The notes under the pieces: generated by a model | The model's database searches: none | Told to the model about the DNA's origin: nothing | Seen by the model: the letters and a program-made list of their open reading frames with translations, nothing else | Assembly (NCBI RefSeq): GCF_035222485.1 | Contig: NC_085923.1 | Location: 2,046,001 to 2,110,000, forward strand | Reading direction: 5' to 3' | Origin: Podospora pseudoanserina | Lineage: Eukaryota; Ascomycota; Sordariomycetes; Sordariales; Podosporaceae | DNA: 64,000 nt | In this document: positions 45,001 to 57,078 of the stretch, piece by piece | Position numbering within the stretch: the first letter of the stretch is position 1 | Layout: each line of letters opens with the position of its first letter | Translations under genes and position numbers: made by a program

Positions 45001-47938
45001 GGCTATTTAATTGATCGCTGGGTGCAGGCAGGGTGGCCTGTGCTGCCAGTGGTGAGGTGGATGGTCCGAGTTGCAAGTCATCTAAGGAAGTCCCCATCGA
45101 GTTTTTCCCCCTCCTCCTGTTGGTGATCGCGATGAGGTGGCCGTCCCGAATTTCTAGATGCAGATCGTTGTCCTGGGGGACCGTTGCTCGGCTCGTCATG
45201 CCCTCTGATCCTTCCGGTTGGGTGCTCGATCAACAAAAAGCGTGTCTGACTGCAGCTCCCAACACTTCGGAGGAAGCCCCTGTTCGGATTCTGCCGTATC
45301 GTTGCTCGTGGGCCCTCTCCGTGTGTGTGCGGTGTAATGATCAAGCCCTTTACTGAACGGCCCGCTCTACGGTACCGGTAGATAAAGGTGACAAGATAAT
45401 AAATGGCAAGTCGGCGCCGGCTGATTCCAGGGGACAAAGGAACCAGAATATCGAGGTTGCACGAAGCTTTTTCTTGTGTTGCCCACCACCGTGGGGCGAT
45501 CGAAGGTTCTGAGGAAGCTTCTTCTTCTTTGCCGCTTTTGCTGTGGTTTCGCACTGATCGCCTTAGTATATCTGGTACCAGGGCCAACGTCAGAGGCCAG
45601 GGCTCTCAAGGCTGAGCGAGGTGGGATGCCGGGGTAGGGGAGCATCATCATTGACGAGTCCGAGCGCCCACCATGGCACAAATTACAACACCATAGCATT
45701 CTAGCTGACACGACCAGGTTGCGGGGAGCCGACGGGTTTGGCTCGAAGGCGGCCAGCTGAGGGAGTTGTGAGGGGGTGGAAGCGGTGGGCAGATGGTACC
45801 CTTTGGAGAGCGAGCAGCTTTTCCCGTCCCTGAATCGTCACGGCGCCGCCGTTTTGCCTCTGGGTTGGGTGTTGGGTAGGGTGTTTTTGTCAGTCTAAAT
45901 GAGGGACATCCATCTCATTTCCAACTGTGGGCTGTATTGGGGCATCTGTTTTCCATCGAGACAGGTTTAATCGTCAATCTCAAAGGCATCGAATAGAATG
46001 ACGGGAATCATGACTGAAAGGGGCCAGTGCAGGTGATCATTTTGCGTTGAAGCTTCGAGGGCTAGCGTGGTACATGATGTTCTGGTGGCACAGGCTGGGA
46101 CAGCCGAAGTACCCTGCACGACCGGGACAAAATAAGGCGATTGCTACGCGGGCCTGGCAGCAGCCCACAGCGAACCCACCAGGAGCCCACCCTTGTGCTG
46201 TTCACCGTTCGTTTCAACTCGCCCCTGCACACTTCTCCAGCCTGGAAGTCCCCAATCCACGCAAGGATCCTCACCTGGGTGCCGAGCCACGTTATTTTCT
46301 TTTTGCCATTATTTTTTGATCCTGAACCCTCACCCTCTCTCTCTCCCGCCGTCAGAACCTCTGTCACGGGATCTTGTTGATCTGATCTGTCTTTCCTCCT
46401 TCTGTTCCATTCTCTCTCCCTCCACAAAAGGAACATCTCCCACATCTCATCTCGTCACATCAGATACGTCTTCAAACAAGATTCTCTGCGATCCCACACC
46501 TGTCAAGCCACCTCACGGTACGTAACCAAGCAACCGCCCAACACACGGATCTCATAAACACCAGTGCTGAGGTGGAGGGGACGTGCTGCCACCAAACCAC
46601 ACGACGCCTCAACCCACCGCCATTGTTTCCTCTCGCCGGTGCTTGTGCTTCTGCTGGTGCTGGTGCTGGTGCTGGAGAGATGGGAGCATTGGTCTCTGGT
46701 CGCGCTCGGCTTTTCTCCCACTTTTTCTTCTCTTGAACTCGACATGTTCAAGATGGCGATCCCACCTCGAGCTCCCCCCGTTGTACAAAACACCTCATCT
46801 GTTGGATCATTTGGCTTTGCGTTACACTTCTTGTTGCGTTGTGATTTGAAGCTGACAGTTGGTTGGCATACTGCAGGTCCGTTTGACGACGACTCCCTCC
46901 CTCCGACGACTTACTTTTTTGTCCTTACCGCGCCATTGACGACTTCTTTGAAGGCTGCGGACAGGCATCCGGTAGCTCTTTGGCATAGCGAGGGGGTGAA
47001 TTGTGACTGGTCATCGCAAATTCAGGCGAGATTCTGACATCAAGGTGCCAATACCTTGCTCCGTACCTTAGCTGGGTGATTCAGATCGGGACCCACTGGA
47101 GCAAGGAGCGATAGACGTGGAATTTCTTTCCAGCCAGACCGCAGTCCGCACCGCAGCTCTTTCCACAACAGAAATTTCCGTCGCGGCCGGCTGTAGACCT
47201 TTTTTTTTTTTTTTTTTTTTCCCCTTCACACAACAAAAAACAAGAGCAGACCGGAATCCGAATCCTCCTGCCCGCGCCACATCCCATCCCATCGTCGTGG
47301 TGCAGTTACCAGACAGTGGCGCAAGTCGAGCAGTCGAGCAGTCGAGCAGCAGTCGAGCGACGTAATCCCAACCGACCCCAAAGTTTAAGTCACTACCGCG
47401 TTGTGGCCAAGGCGCGTTTGCAGTTCCTCTGCTCAGCAACAAAAGCCCACACTTGAACCGTGCACCTGAACCGTGCCTTCACCACCCTCGCAAGCGACAT
47501 CAAGCGGCCATCACCAGCTGTCGGTGCCGCCATATATCGGGAATAAAGGCATCAAGATTCGTCTTTTTTTGACGTGTCAGCCTCCGTCAGCCTCATCCTG
47601 AGGATTCAACTGAGGTAAGAAAAATTCTGCACGAGCCGACCCCGCACGGGTTTTCCTCCAAAAATCCTTGTCCTCGCCGTTCCATCTCATGGTCCGCCGC
47701 CTACACCCGAACCTTTGTGCCCATCGTTTGATTCAACGTAACCTCTGGGGCCGCAGAGTAAATAAGAACCTACCCATGTCGTGGCTTGCCTATCGGAAAT
47801 CGCGCGTTTGTCGCGACCTCGTCTTCTTTGATAGGCAGCCTTGTCACCTGTTTCGAGTCGCCTCACCGCCTCTAGTTCGTCACGAGTTTTGCTGACCGTT
47901 AAAGCTAGACTCTTGACCCTTGAACCCACAGGGCAAAC
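42026..47938. other. Long gene-poor region (5.9 kb)
   Basis: No conserved protein or RNA gene can be supported. Visible items: a (TTGA)n run at about 44942-44961, a TGCTGG-type repeat at about 46640-46675, a CGAGCAGT repeat at about 47329-47355 and a poly-T of ~20 at 47201-47220. The last ~1.5 kb is CT-rich and likely belongs to the promoter and leader of the C2H2 gene. Confidence 0.5.
47615..47931 (+). other. Probable 5'-leader intron of the C2H2 gene
   Basis: A GTAAGA donor at 47615 and a pyrimidine-flanked acceptor CCCACAG ending at 47931 lie just before the ATG at 47939. The 317-nt intervening sequence holds several ATGs that splicing would remove from the leader. This is inferred from signals only. 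Confidence 0.4.
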
Positions 47939-49505
47939 ATGTCACAATCTCCATCAGCCTCTGGTGCGATGGGAATTGGCAGTGTGCTGAACAATAAAGG
48001 TGCCGCCGCCGCCCAAGCTCTCCAACAAGCCGGAGCCATGCCTGTCGACCAGCAAGTCCAGCAACAGCTTCAGCAGCAAGTTCAACAGGTCCAACAGGTC
48101 CAACAGCAAGTCCAGCAGCAGGCCCAACAGGTCCAGCAGGCTCAACAGCTTCAACAGGCCCAGCAACCGCTTCAACAGGTTCAGCAGCAGGTTCAACAAC
48201 AAGTTCAGCAGCAGCAGCAACACCAACAAGGTCAGACCATTCCACAGCAGGTTCCCATGAACAGACCAAACTCGCCGCATGGTTCCGAGAATTCGGGATA
48301 CACATATCCCTCCCCAACCGCGATGGGGGGCGCGCCATTGCCGCCCGCGAACATGGCCCCTGCGCCTATGGGCATTCCCATGCAACAAACCATGCAGCAG
48401 CCCATGCCACAGTCCATGATTCCTGTCATGCACCCCGGGTTCAAGACCGAACCTACTCCCGCTCCTCAGCAACCGCCCCCAAAGGCGTACCCCTGCCAGA
48501 CGTGTGGGAAGGGCTTTGCCAGGCGGAGCGATCTTGCGCGCCATGGTGAGTAACAACCCATGTGAGTTGAGACAAGGCTTGCTTACTGACGATGTTTGAA
48601 CAGAGCGCATTCACAGCGGAATCCGTCCCCACGTTTGCGATTACCCGGGATGTGGGAAACAGTTCATCCAGCGATCTGCCCTGACCGTCCACCAACGTGT
48701 GCATACCGGCGAGAAACCCCACCAGTGCGAGCGTTGCGGAAAGCCCTTCAGTGACAGCAGCTCTCTCGCGCGTCATCGTCGAATTCACTCGGGGAAGCGA
48801 CCATACAAGTGCCCTTATGTTGACTGCCAAAAGACCTTTACGCGCCGTACAACCTTGACCAGGCATCAGAACCACCACACCGGGACAGTGGAAGACTCGC
48901 AGCGGGCTCGCAACGAGGCTCTGGCGCAAGGCTCCAACACCGCCTTGGCCGCCGCTGCTATTAGGAACAAGCGCGGGGATAGCGAACAGGCGTCCAACCA
49001 GGAGTCGCCCATCACGACACCCTCTCCCGCTCAGCGTCCCATGTCCATGTCTCCCAACGAAGATCTCGCCAACATCAACAACATGCAGCAGTATCTGACC
49101 AACACCTCGCTCCCACCGCACATTCGTGGTGATGTCCACGGAGGAAGTCCCGTTTCTACTGCCTCCTCTGGTTACAATAACGGGATGCGTCCCACCTCGC
49201 ACCCAAGCGGCGGGTATGCTCCCCCCCCGCCTTTGGAGCCCAGTCTCGATCAGTTTCAGCAAGGGCCCGGTAGCGCGAGTGGCAGCCCTCACATTGGCAG
49301 TGTCGGCTGGGCTTCCCCCGGTCCTGTTGGGTCCCCTACCGAGAGCCACGGCCAGGGTGCGTCGGTCTATCCGGACCCCGAACCATCGTATCAGAACACG
49401 GCTCAGATGGGCCAGATATACTATGCCAGCGCTGCGACACAGGGTCGTCGGCCCGGGAGCACGGAGCCAGGACAGCGGCCAAGTGAGATGTGGACGGGTC
49501 AGTAG
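47939..49505 (+). CDS. Four-finger C2H2 transcription factor with Gln-rich N-terminus
   Basis: Exons 47939..48545 and 48604..49505 with a 58-nt intron inside finger one; spliced length 1509 nt, 502 aa to the first stop. A long Gln-rich region with Val, Ala or Leu every few residues covers about 38-100. Four classic C2H2 fingers follow: YPCQTCGKGFARRSDLARH, VCDYPGCGKQF...H, QCERCGKPFSDSSSLARH and KCPYVDCQKTF...H, linked by HTGEKPH-type linkers. The rest is Ser/Pro-rich. Nuclear DNA binding is clear; target and pathway are not known to me. The stop TAG at 49503 is followed in the same frame by 61 more codons of protein-like sequence, described separately. Confidence 0.92.
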
Positions 49506-49691
49506 GTCGAAGCCCACCACAATCCCACTCGACCGGATACCAGCTCGTCCGAGACCGCCTCCCCCGAAACTGCTTTTACCCCCTCCGCCTCGCTCTCGGA
49601 GCTTGATGCTTATTATGGGCATCCTGTCAAGGTGGAAACTGATGGGGACACCGGTGCGGGACTTGACCCGGCTCACTGGGACTATCAGTAA
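49506..49691 (+). other. In-frame open extension after the TAG of the C2H2 gene
   Basis: The same frame continues for 61 codons to TAA at 49689..49691. It has an acidic, Ser/Thr-rich composition (SSSETASPETAF, SLSELDAYY, LDPAHWDYQ) typical of a transcription-factor C-terminus. A 42-nt intron from GTAGGT (49502) to TACCAG (49543) would remove the TAG and keep frame. Stop-codon read-through is the other possibility. Confidence 0.55.
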
Positions 49692-50252
49692 CAGCCTGTT
49701 CTGAAGCGACAGCTCAGGACTTTGGGCCTTGTGGATGACTACCAGACCGCTCGGCCCACCCTATCTCAACTCTACTGGCTCACGAGCCGTACCTAATAAC
49801 TTGCCGACGTATATCTGGACTGGATTGGCAAAATCTTCTTATACGAGTGTGCATGCGTCACAGGAGGGCTGGGAGGCTTGTTATATCTCTGTGTGTTTTT
49901 ATAATAAAGACGGTCAGGACCGGCGTGAACTACTTTAATCATAGCGGGCGGGCTTTATTTAACTGCTCTTCTTTTCGGCTTGCTTTGGGGTGGTTGGCAC
50001 TTTTTCTTTTCTCTCTCTCGGGGACCCATTAGGCAGGCCAGCAACAAACACAAGGTCGATCACGAATGCAACACAAAGTTTCTCTCTTTCTCCGTCGGTT
50101 TTTCTTCTTTCTTTTTCTCTCTCGCTATTAGACTGGTATCACGAAATGGATTGGTTTGTCTTTTATTATCCTGTCAGTTTTATGGCGCTCAGTCATGTGG
50201 TTTTCTCCAGCGGAAAGGGGAAAAGTCAAAATGGGGTGAGAAAAGAAATGGG

Positions 50253-50323
<71 letters not shown>

Positions 50324-50654
50324 GGTGGGTGTATTTATAGTGTGCAACGAACACGGTAGCATGCGAATAAAATTGTGGGGTTTTGTTTTGAGGGTTGAAT
50401 AGAGGTGTTTGATAATGTGCTGTGATGTGTGTTTATATGTGATTTCCTGTGCCGTATTATCGGGCTCTTTTATGTGTCCAAAACATACTGCCTCGTGCTC
50501 GACCGGCAATGATATCCAAGCCTCTGTCTCTCCCCTTTAGGTTCTAATCAGCCAAACCCGAAACACCAAAACTCCCGTGTCCCATATACATGTGTATATA
50601 TACACCTCGTCAAATCTACAATCTTCCCCCCCTTTTATGCTCGTCATACATGAT
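49692..50654. other. Convergent spacer with a long TG repeat
   Basis: It holds 3' flanks of the C2H2 gene and the glucanase gene and the microsatellite listed below. No gene. Confidence 0.55.
50256..50331. repeat. (TG)n followed by (GGGT)n microsatellite
   Basis: Thirty perfect TG units (60 nt) pass into four GGGT units. It is the longest simple repeat in the window. Confidence 0.97.
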
Positions 50655-53249
50655 CTAGTACGTCTCTGGCAAGTCGGAAAAGCTAGGAATCTTGCTCAAA
50701 TCGCAGTTGAACTCCCTCTCGTAGGCCTTTTGGGGCAGGACACCGGCCGCCATGCCCTTTTTGTAGCTCCATTGCGCTCTGTTTATACTGTCAGTCAGCA
50801 TCACCACCCCCTTTTCGTCCGAGAGAGAGAAAAAAAAAACTTACGCGTCCTCCGTATCCCAAACCCAATAAAACCACCCCCACCCCTTTTCGAACGAATC
50901 CATCTGCGCCTCCGCAAACATTCTCAAAAACCTTTTGTACCCATCACTCCATCTCTCCGGACCCGCATTCGCCTCCTCACAGCTACACGTCCTGTCCAGC
51001 GCAGGACACCTCGGCCTCACGTCCTTCGGCCTCGTCCCCCCCGGCCCGAGTGTGCCAGTCCAGCGGTTCCCCCAACCGACGTTTGTCAAATGCTTCGCGC
51101 AGTCAGTATCCGCCTGGCTCCACTCGGCCACGAGAGTAGGTCCAAACCCCGTCGATCTATCCATGCTCTCCCTCGTCTGCCGTGCCCACCCCTCGCACGC
51201 AAACCGTATCTTCTGGGAGTGGTTGTACGCGATCTGTTCTTCGTTAAAAATGACATATTGATGCACATCCAGTGCCGCGTTGGGGAGGGACTGAAGTTCG
51301 CCCTGCCAGTTCCCCAGCCCTCTGAACCCGTCCCCAAAGACGAGAATGACGTCCTCGGGGATGCCGTTTTTTCGGATCGTGGAACTGGCTTGGGCTGTCC
51401 ACTCTAGCACGGCGGGAACGCTGAGCTCTGTCATCTTTGGCTCGTTGGCGAGGCCGTAGTGGGAGATTACATTGCGGTAGCGAGGCTGGGAGAAAAATCG
51501 ACTGAGCCGGTCGTGGAATTCGAGGGATCGCCTCGCGTTGAGGTCGCCTTCTGTTCCGTTTAGCCAGTTGATTGCCCCCAACCGACCGGAGTGATTCCAC
51601 CCGTTCTGCGACCCTGGTAGCCCGTGCGGGTCGAGGTTCACGCGCAGGCCGTACTTGCGGCAGTATTCGATTGCGCGGAGGAGATACCGCCAGCTGGTCC
51701 GGAAGAGGTAGGGGTCGCCTTCGTAAGTCTGGACTGCCCAGTAGGAAAAGGGGATGCGGACGTGGTCGAGCCCTGCGGCGGCGATGTCGCGGAAGGTGGA
51801 CTCTGTCACGAAACTGGCGTAGTGGGCTTCCAGCACGGAAGCGCAGCGGGAGGCGAGGTAGGAGCAGAGGGTGTACTCGTCTACGATGCCGAAGCGGGAG
51901 TCATAGTCAAAAAGGCTGGGGGTGATGAACGGTTCGAGTGACAGCCAGCCGCCTACGTTGACGCCTCGGGCGGGGCGTTTGGTGTAGTCGCCCCAGGGTT
52001 TGTTTAGCGGGGGGACCTTGTCGTTTGCGCGGGCGGAGTCGTCCCAGGAGGTGAACAGCCCCATGAGGGGGAGGTCGCCGACGGTTTCGGCTGTGTAAGT
52101 TAGGTTGAAGTCGTCGGTGGAGGCCCAGACGAAGGGGTTGAGGTAGGAGGGGGCGTCTTTGGGGATGCTGTCGGGGGATATAGACCCCAGGTTACTCTTC
52201 CCACCGCCTCCTCCTCCTCCGCTGCCGTCGTCACGTTTGTTTTCGTCTTTGCCCGAGTTGGGGACCACCACCGCGGCAACGATGATGATGATGATCAAGA
52301 GGACGGTGCAAACTCCAATTAGCCACCAGAGCTTCTTCTTCTGCTTGTACCACGGCCGGGGCTTCCCTCTCCAAAGCTCAGATTCTGTTTCCTGGGGTTT
52401 CGCGCGGAGCATGCTGTCTTCACTGCTGACACCAAAGTTCATCCCCATAAACCCACCGCCGCGGAGGCCTGAGCGGTGCGGTTTGCGGCTCTGGACATTT
52501 TCGATACCCTCTTCCAGCTGAGCCCCGCTGACGACTCGCCTCCCGCCTTTGGTGGTGCGGTCCCGCTCGTATCGTTCGCCGGAGGGTCCCGCTACGGTGA
52601 TCACCTTGGGAGCCAGCCCCCCCCCTCCCCCATCAACCTTTTCGTACCCCTTCCGCCCCCTCCTCCTTTCCCGTTCAGGCGGCTCACCGCTCTCATAGCC
52701 TCCCTGCCCAACACTCTCATAACCAGCAGCTCTGCTCCTTTCCCTCGTCCTCGCTGCTCGCCTGGCAGCCCTCCTTGCCTCTCGCTCAGCATCCTCGCTG
52801 TCTTCCGGCGGCGCAAATCTTCCTTTCCCTCTCGACCTCTCCCACTCCAACGCCAAATCCCTCGCGTCTCTAATTTCCGGTTCTGGTGCCGGGGCGCGTG
52901 ATGACCTCCTCCTCTGCTCCGGCTGCCGCGAAGTAGGTCGCGATCGCGACTTTGCCTTGTCTTTCGCATTGGCTTTATTCAACTGCGCCAATGCCGCTGC
53001 TGATAGTCCCTGGGAGGAAGAGGGCGCATCGGATTCATTCCCTCCTCCTGCCCCACGTGGCGTGCTGGTGTGTCGTCTACTTTGACTCCTGCGCTTGCGA
53101 CGACGTTCCTCCCTTTCGGCGTCAGTTTCGCGATCTCGATCTCCATCTCGGTCGTGTTTGGCGGAGGAGCGGTTGCGGTGGTGTCCGTGGTGGGTGCTCC
53201 TGCGACGTTCCCCGCGGGCTTCGCGGTCGGTGGAGGGATCGCGGGGCAT
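50655..53249 (-). CDS. exgD: Membrane-anchored exo-beta-1,3-glucanase, GH5 (ExgD-like)
   Basis: Two exons, 53249..50845 and 50778..50655, with a 66-nt intron; spliced length 2529 nt, 842 aa. The first ~300 residues are a highly charged, Arg/Glu/Ser-rich cytoplasmic tail. One hydrophobic anchor (KLWWLIGVCTVLLIIIII) at about 306-330 makes it a type II membrane protein, then comes a Gly/Asp-rich stem. The GH5 barrel starts at RGVNVGGWLSLEPFITP. The acid/base Glu is in GLANEP (about 602) and the nucleophile Glu in LVAEWSQADTDC (about 708). The enzyme trims or remodels cell-wall beta-1,3-glucan. Size and layout match the fungal glucan 1,3-beta-glucosidase D group. The last exon supplies YKKGMAAGVLPQK and the C-terminus. 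Confidence 0.93.
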
Positions 53250-54149
53250 TTTGCTGTGGTGGTGCTGGTGATTAGGCGGTCAAGAAAATGGCATTCCGGC
53301 GGTGTGTGTACAGATTCAATTGACGATGTTGGAATACAAACGAGACAAAAAGTAAACACATTATTTTTTTTTCTTTTTTTCGCGCGCTCAAATGTGAAAT
53401 CAGTTTCATGCCCAGGAGCCCAGCATCCAAAAAACCTGGCATCAGGATCCCACTACGACTGGATGCGACGCTTGTGTGCGCTCCTCCCCAGCCCACATCC
53501 AAGGCGCAGCCCAGCCCAGCCCGGCCCAGCCCAGCTTCCTAAACGCTAATTGTTGTAAAGATGGCTTGATAGTTGGCTGGGTAACCTTATCCTTACTTGT
53601 CTACACAAAGGGGATTGGTTGAGTGAGGCTCCGCCTGGGCGCCAATGCTACGTCATTGGTTTACTTCTGAGAGATTGGATCGCGTGTGAGCTTCGATCGA
53701 ATTGGGGGGTCTTCCACCCCGATGGGAATCCAACTTCAGCGCGTCAATTGCCTCCAACCGGAGCTTTTTTGATAATCGGTCCAAATGATGATGCTCCAGT
53801 ACCTGAGCGTGGGCCCTCGGGAAAACGGGCTAGCGTGCTGTCGAACACCCTCCAGTGCCTACCGGCCGGTACCTAAATTGCCCTGCAGCGTGTCACGTCC
53901 GTGCGGCAGCTCCCCCCCAAAAGGCGGGGACCCCGCGAAAAGGACAGGCCTGGTGGGCTGGGCGGTGGCAGCCAAAGCCGCCGCAAGCCGACACACCCGT
54001 CACCTCCTCCTCCTCATGACCTCCTGTTTTACACAGATGGCTATGTTGATTTGCATCTGTTCTCTCACAATGCGACTGAGCTTATTCCCAACATAGTCCT
54101 CTCCATCTGCTTGTGTGTCTTTTTTGTTGATAAACTCACCTAACCAACC
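53250..54149. other. Divergent intergenic region
   Basis: This is the shared upstream region of the glucanase and BCKDH E1-beta genes. A GCCCA-rich direct repeat lies at about 53505-53535. No gene. Confidence 0.5.
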
Positions 54150-55472
54150 ATGAGGGGCCCATCCGCCTTATCGCTATCGCGGGCACTTACACGCCGCCCT
54201 CATCATCTTCATCATCATCATCATCGCGCGCTATTCACCACCCGCGGACAACAACAACTAGCCGCTCTCTTGACCTCTTCTCCTCTGAACACACCAAAAA
54301 GAACCTATTCAACCCACCCCCCAAACGCCAAACTCAACCTTCCCACCGATTACTCCACCACCCCCCTCCTCTGCCACACCACCACCACAGCCCTCACCAA
54401 CCCCGAGCTCCCCCCCGAAACCCGCAACGGCACCACCAAGCGCATGAACCTCTTCCAAGCCGTCAACGACGCCCTCGCCACCGCCCTCGCAGAAGACGAA
54501 TCAGTCCTCATCTTTGGCGAGGACGTCGCCTTTGGGGGTGTCTTCCGCTGCACCGGCAAGCTCGCCGAGACGTACGGCGCAGACCGCGTGTTCAACACCC
54601 CCTTGACAGAACAAGGAATCATGGGTTTCGCCATCGGGGCCGCGGCCGAGGGGATGAGGCCCGTGGCCGAGATTCAGTTTGCCGATTACGTCTACCCTGC
54701 TTTTGACCAGCTTGTCAACGAGGCGGCCAAGTACCGGTATCGCGACGGGGCGTGCGGGAGGAGCGCGGGGGGGTTGACGGTACGAATGCCTTGCGGAGGT
54801 GTGGGACATGGGGCGTTGTATCATTCCCAGAGTCCGGAAAGTTTGTTTACGCATATTCCTGGGTTGAGGGTGGTTATGCCGCGGTCGCCGTTGCAGGCAA
54901 AGGGGTTGTTGCTTGCGGCGATACGGAGCAATGATCCGGTTGTTTTTATGGAGCCAAAGATTTTGTACCGGGCGGCGGTGGAGCAGGTGCCTGCGGGGAG
55001 TTATGAGCTGCCGCTGTCGAAGGCGGAGGTGTTGAAGAAGGGGGATGATGTGACGGTTGTGAGTTATGGGCAGCCGTTGTACAAGTGCATGGCTGCGTTG
55101 GAGCAGGTGGAGAGGGATCTTGGGGTGGGGGTGGAGTTGATTGATTTGAGGACGATCTACCCTTGGGATAAGGAGACGGTGCTCAAGAGCGTGAGGAAGA
55201 CGGGACGGTGCGTGGTGGTGCACGAGGCGATGGTGAATGCGGGTGTGGGAGCCGAGGTGGCGGCGGTGATTCAGGAGGATGCCGAGACGTTTGTGAGGTT
55301 GGAGGCGCCGGTTGCGAGGGTGGCTGGGTGGAGTATTCATACGCCGTTGTCGTACGAGCAGTTTAATGCTCCGGATGTTGCTAGTAAGTTGACTCTGACG
55401 AAGTTGAAAGAGGGAAGCTGACATTGTTACCTAGGGATATATGATAATATCAAGAAGGTGCTGGGATTCTGA
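54150..55472 (+). CDS. 2-oxoisovalerate (branched-chain ketoacid) dehydrogenase E1 subunit beta, mitochondrial
   Basis: Exons 54150..55383 and 55435..55472 with a 51-nt intron; spliced length 1272 nt, 423 aa. The unspliced frame would end 11 codons into the intron, whereas splicing gives the expected family ending DVARIYDNIKKVL. The N-terminus is rich in Arg, His and Ser without acids, a typical matrix-targeting peptide. The conserved part has FGEDVAFGGVFRCT, NTPLTEQGIMGFAIG, FADYVYPAFDQLVNEAAKYR and a C-terminal transketolase domain with IDLRTIYPWD. With E1-alpha it decarboxylates the ketoacids of Leu, Ile and Val using thiamine diphosphate. The VFRCT and FADYVYPAFDQ motifs favour BCKDH over pyruvate dehydrogenase E1-beta. 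Confidence 0.95.
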
Positions 55473-55924
55473 GGTGGATATTGAGCCTGGAGGGTGAAGC
55501 ATAGGGAGCAAGCGTGGCGTTGGGCGTGTGGCCATTGAAAGGCCGTGATGTGTATATATATCTGTGGTAGGTAGATCTAGAGGTCTTTGGTTAGTGACAT
55601 ATGACGACGAAGGAAAACCATGAAATAAAGTCTCGATATCAAAAGCATGGAGGGTCATCTCAAATGGAGCCTGCCACTTGTCTGGCGGCAGGCAACATCC
55701 CTGGTCTTGGCGGCCGGCGCATTTTCCACAGCGTGCCCCGCATCTTTGGGGTTTCATCAAACTGCCAGCCAGCAGTGCCAGCTTGCTTGCCCAGGGGCCC
55801 GCCGACTGACGACGACTTGCTTGCTTTCCATCATTTCGACTGCAGTAAAGCATTTGACGACGATTCTCGCCTGCAAGAGCTTCGTCTTTGGCCAAGCTTC
55901 GATTGGTGATTCACAGACACAGTC
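55473..55924. other. Tandem spacer
   Basis: This is the 3' flank of BCKDH E1-beta and promoter of the capping-protein gene. Nothing else is seen. Confidence 0.5.
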
Positions 55925-57078
55925 ATGTCCTCCAACACGGCCATCATCTCCTCCTTTGTGGAGGGAGCTCCGCCAGGAGAGGTGAGTACCTCGATGCCCA
56001 ACCCCCCACGTCAGCTGTATTCCGTTGCTAACGATTGTGTTGAATACCTGTAGCTCGCAAATGTTATCGAAGGCATGTCTTTTCTTCTGCACTCCTCTCT
56101 TGCTACAGCCGGTCCCCGAACTCCCGATTCTACCGAAACGAGCGACACCTTCTTCTGCCCTTGATCTACACCCATGTTGGTCCAGAACGACTCGACTAAC
56201 TGTGCGAGTAGACATCAAAGCTATCACCGGTCCAGACCCCAACCTCATCAAGAACCTCTCTCCTGCGTTCCAAAAGTACAACGAAGAGCAGTTCATCACC
56301 GCGAAGCTCCCGGGTGGAAGCAGCCAGGTGATCATCAGCGAGTTTAGCGCGCTGGGGGAGGGGAGGTACTTTGATTCGGAGAGCCAGAGCTCGTTTGAGT
56401 TTGATCACTCGACGGGCAAGGCGGCGAATGTGCAGAGTCATGTTCTGGAGGGGGAGCAAGCCTCGTTGGTGTGAGTACTCTTGGGTTGGAGAGGGGAGGG
56501 GATGGGTGCTGATGTGTGGTGATGATTAGGAAATCAACCCTCAGCACTGTGGGCACCTACGTCAAGGAGCACTACCCCAACGCTGCGTACGGGGCTTACC
56601 CGATCGAGAATGACACCAAGGTCGCGGTGGTGATTGTGGCTAATAAGTATAGTCCTCATAACTTTTGGTATGGCCCTCTCAGCCCCCCAATCCCCTTACG
56701 GCACGGCATGCTAACAGAAGGAATAGGAACGGCCGCTGGCGCTCGTTTTACATTTATGATCCCTCGTCAAACTCCTTGGAGGGATCCATCAAGGTTGATG
56801 TGCACTATTATGAGGATGGAAACGTGAGGCTGCTGACGGACAAGAAGGTGAATGCTTCTGTGTCTGCCGGCCGGGCTGCGGATGGGATCGCGAGGGAGAT
56901 TTCCACGGCGGAGAAGAAGTACCAGGAGGATCTGAACAGGAGTTTTACGCAGCTGAGTGAGGGGGCGTTTAAGGCGCTGAGGAGGCAGTTGCCGGTGACG
57001 AGGCAGAAGATTGAGTGGGACAAGGTGGCCAGTTATAGGTTGGGGCAGGATATTGGGGGGGGTTCTGTGAGGAGATAG
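55925..57078 (+). CDS. cap1: F-actin capping protein subunit alpha
   Basis: Five exons: 55925..55981, 56054..56072, 56212..56470, 56530..56667 and 56727..57078. Introns are 72, 139, 59 and 59 nt; spliced length 825 nt, 274 aa, the usual size for CapZ-alpha. Exon 2 is only 19 nt. Intron 2 must begin with GC (GAA G|GCATGT) to keep the frame into ACATCAAAG, so it is a GC-AG intron. The spliced protein runs SFVEGAPPGELANVIEDIK ... PNLIKNLSPAFQKYNEEQF, then SPHNFWNGRWRSFY and GSIKVDVHYYEDGNVRL. The C-terminal amphipathic helix (the actin-binding tentacle) is ALRRQLPVTRQKIEW. With the beta subunit it caps actin barbed ends. Confidence 0.96.

Noticed and set aside
45078-45587. A 169-codon minus-strand frame in the 42-48 kb gap
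   Set aside because: No conserved features were seen; its length is within chance for this base composition.
54501-55424. A 307-codon minus-strand frame opposite BCKDH E1-beta
   Set aside because: It is an antisense shadow with His/Arg/Pro-rich composition and no family features.
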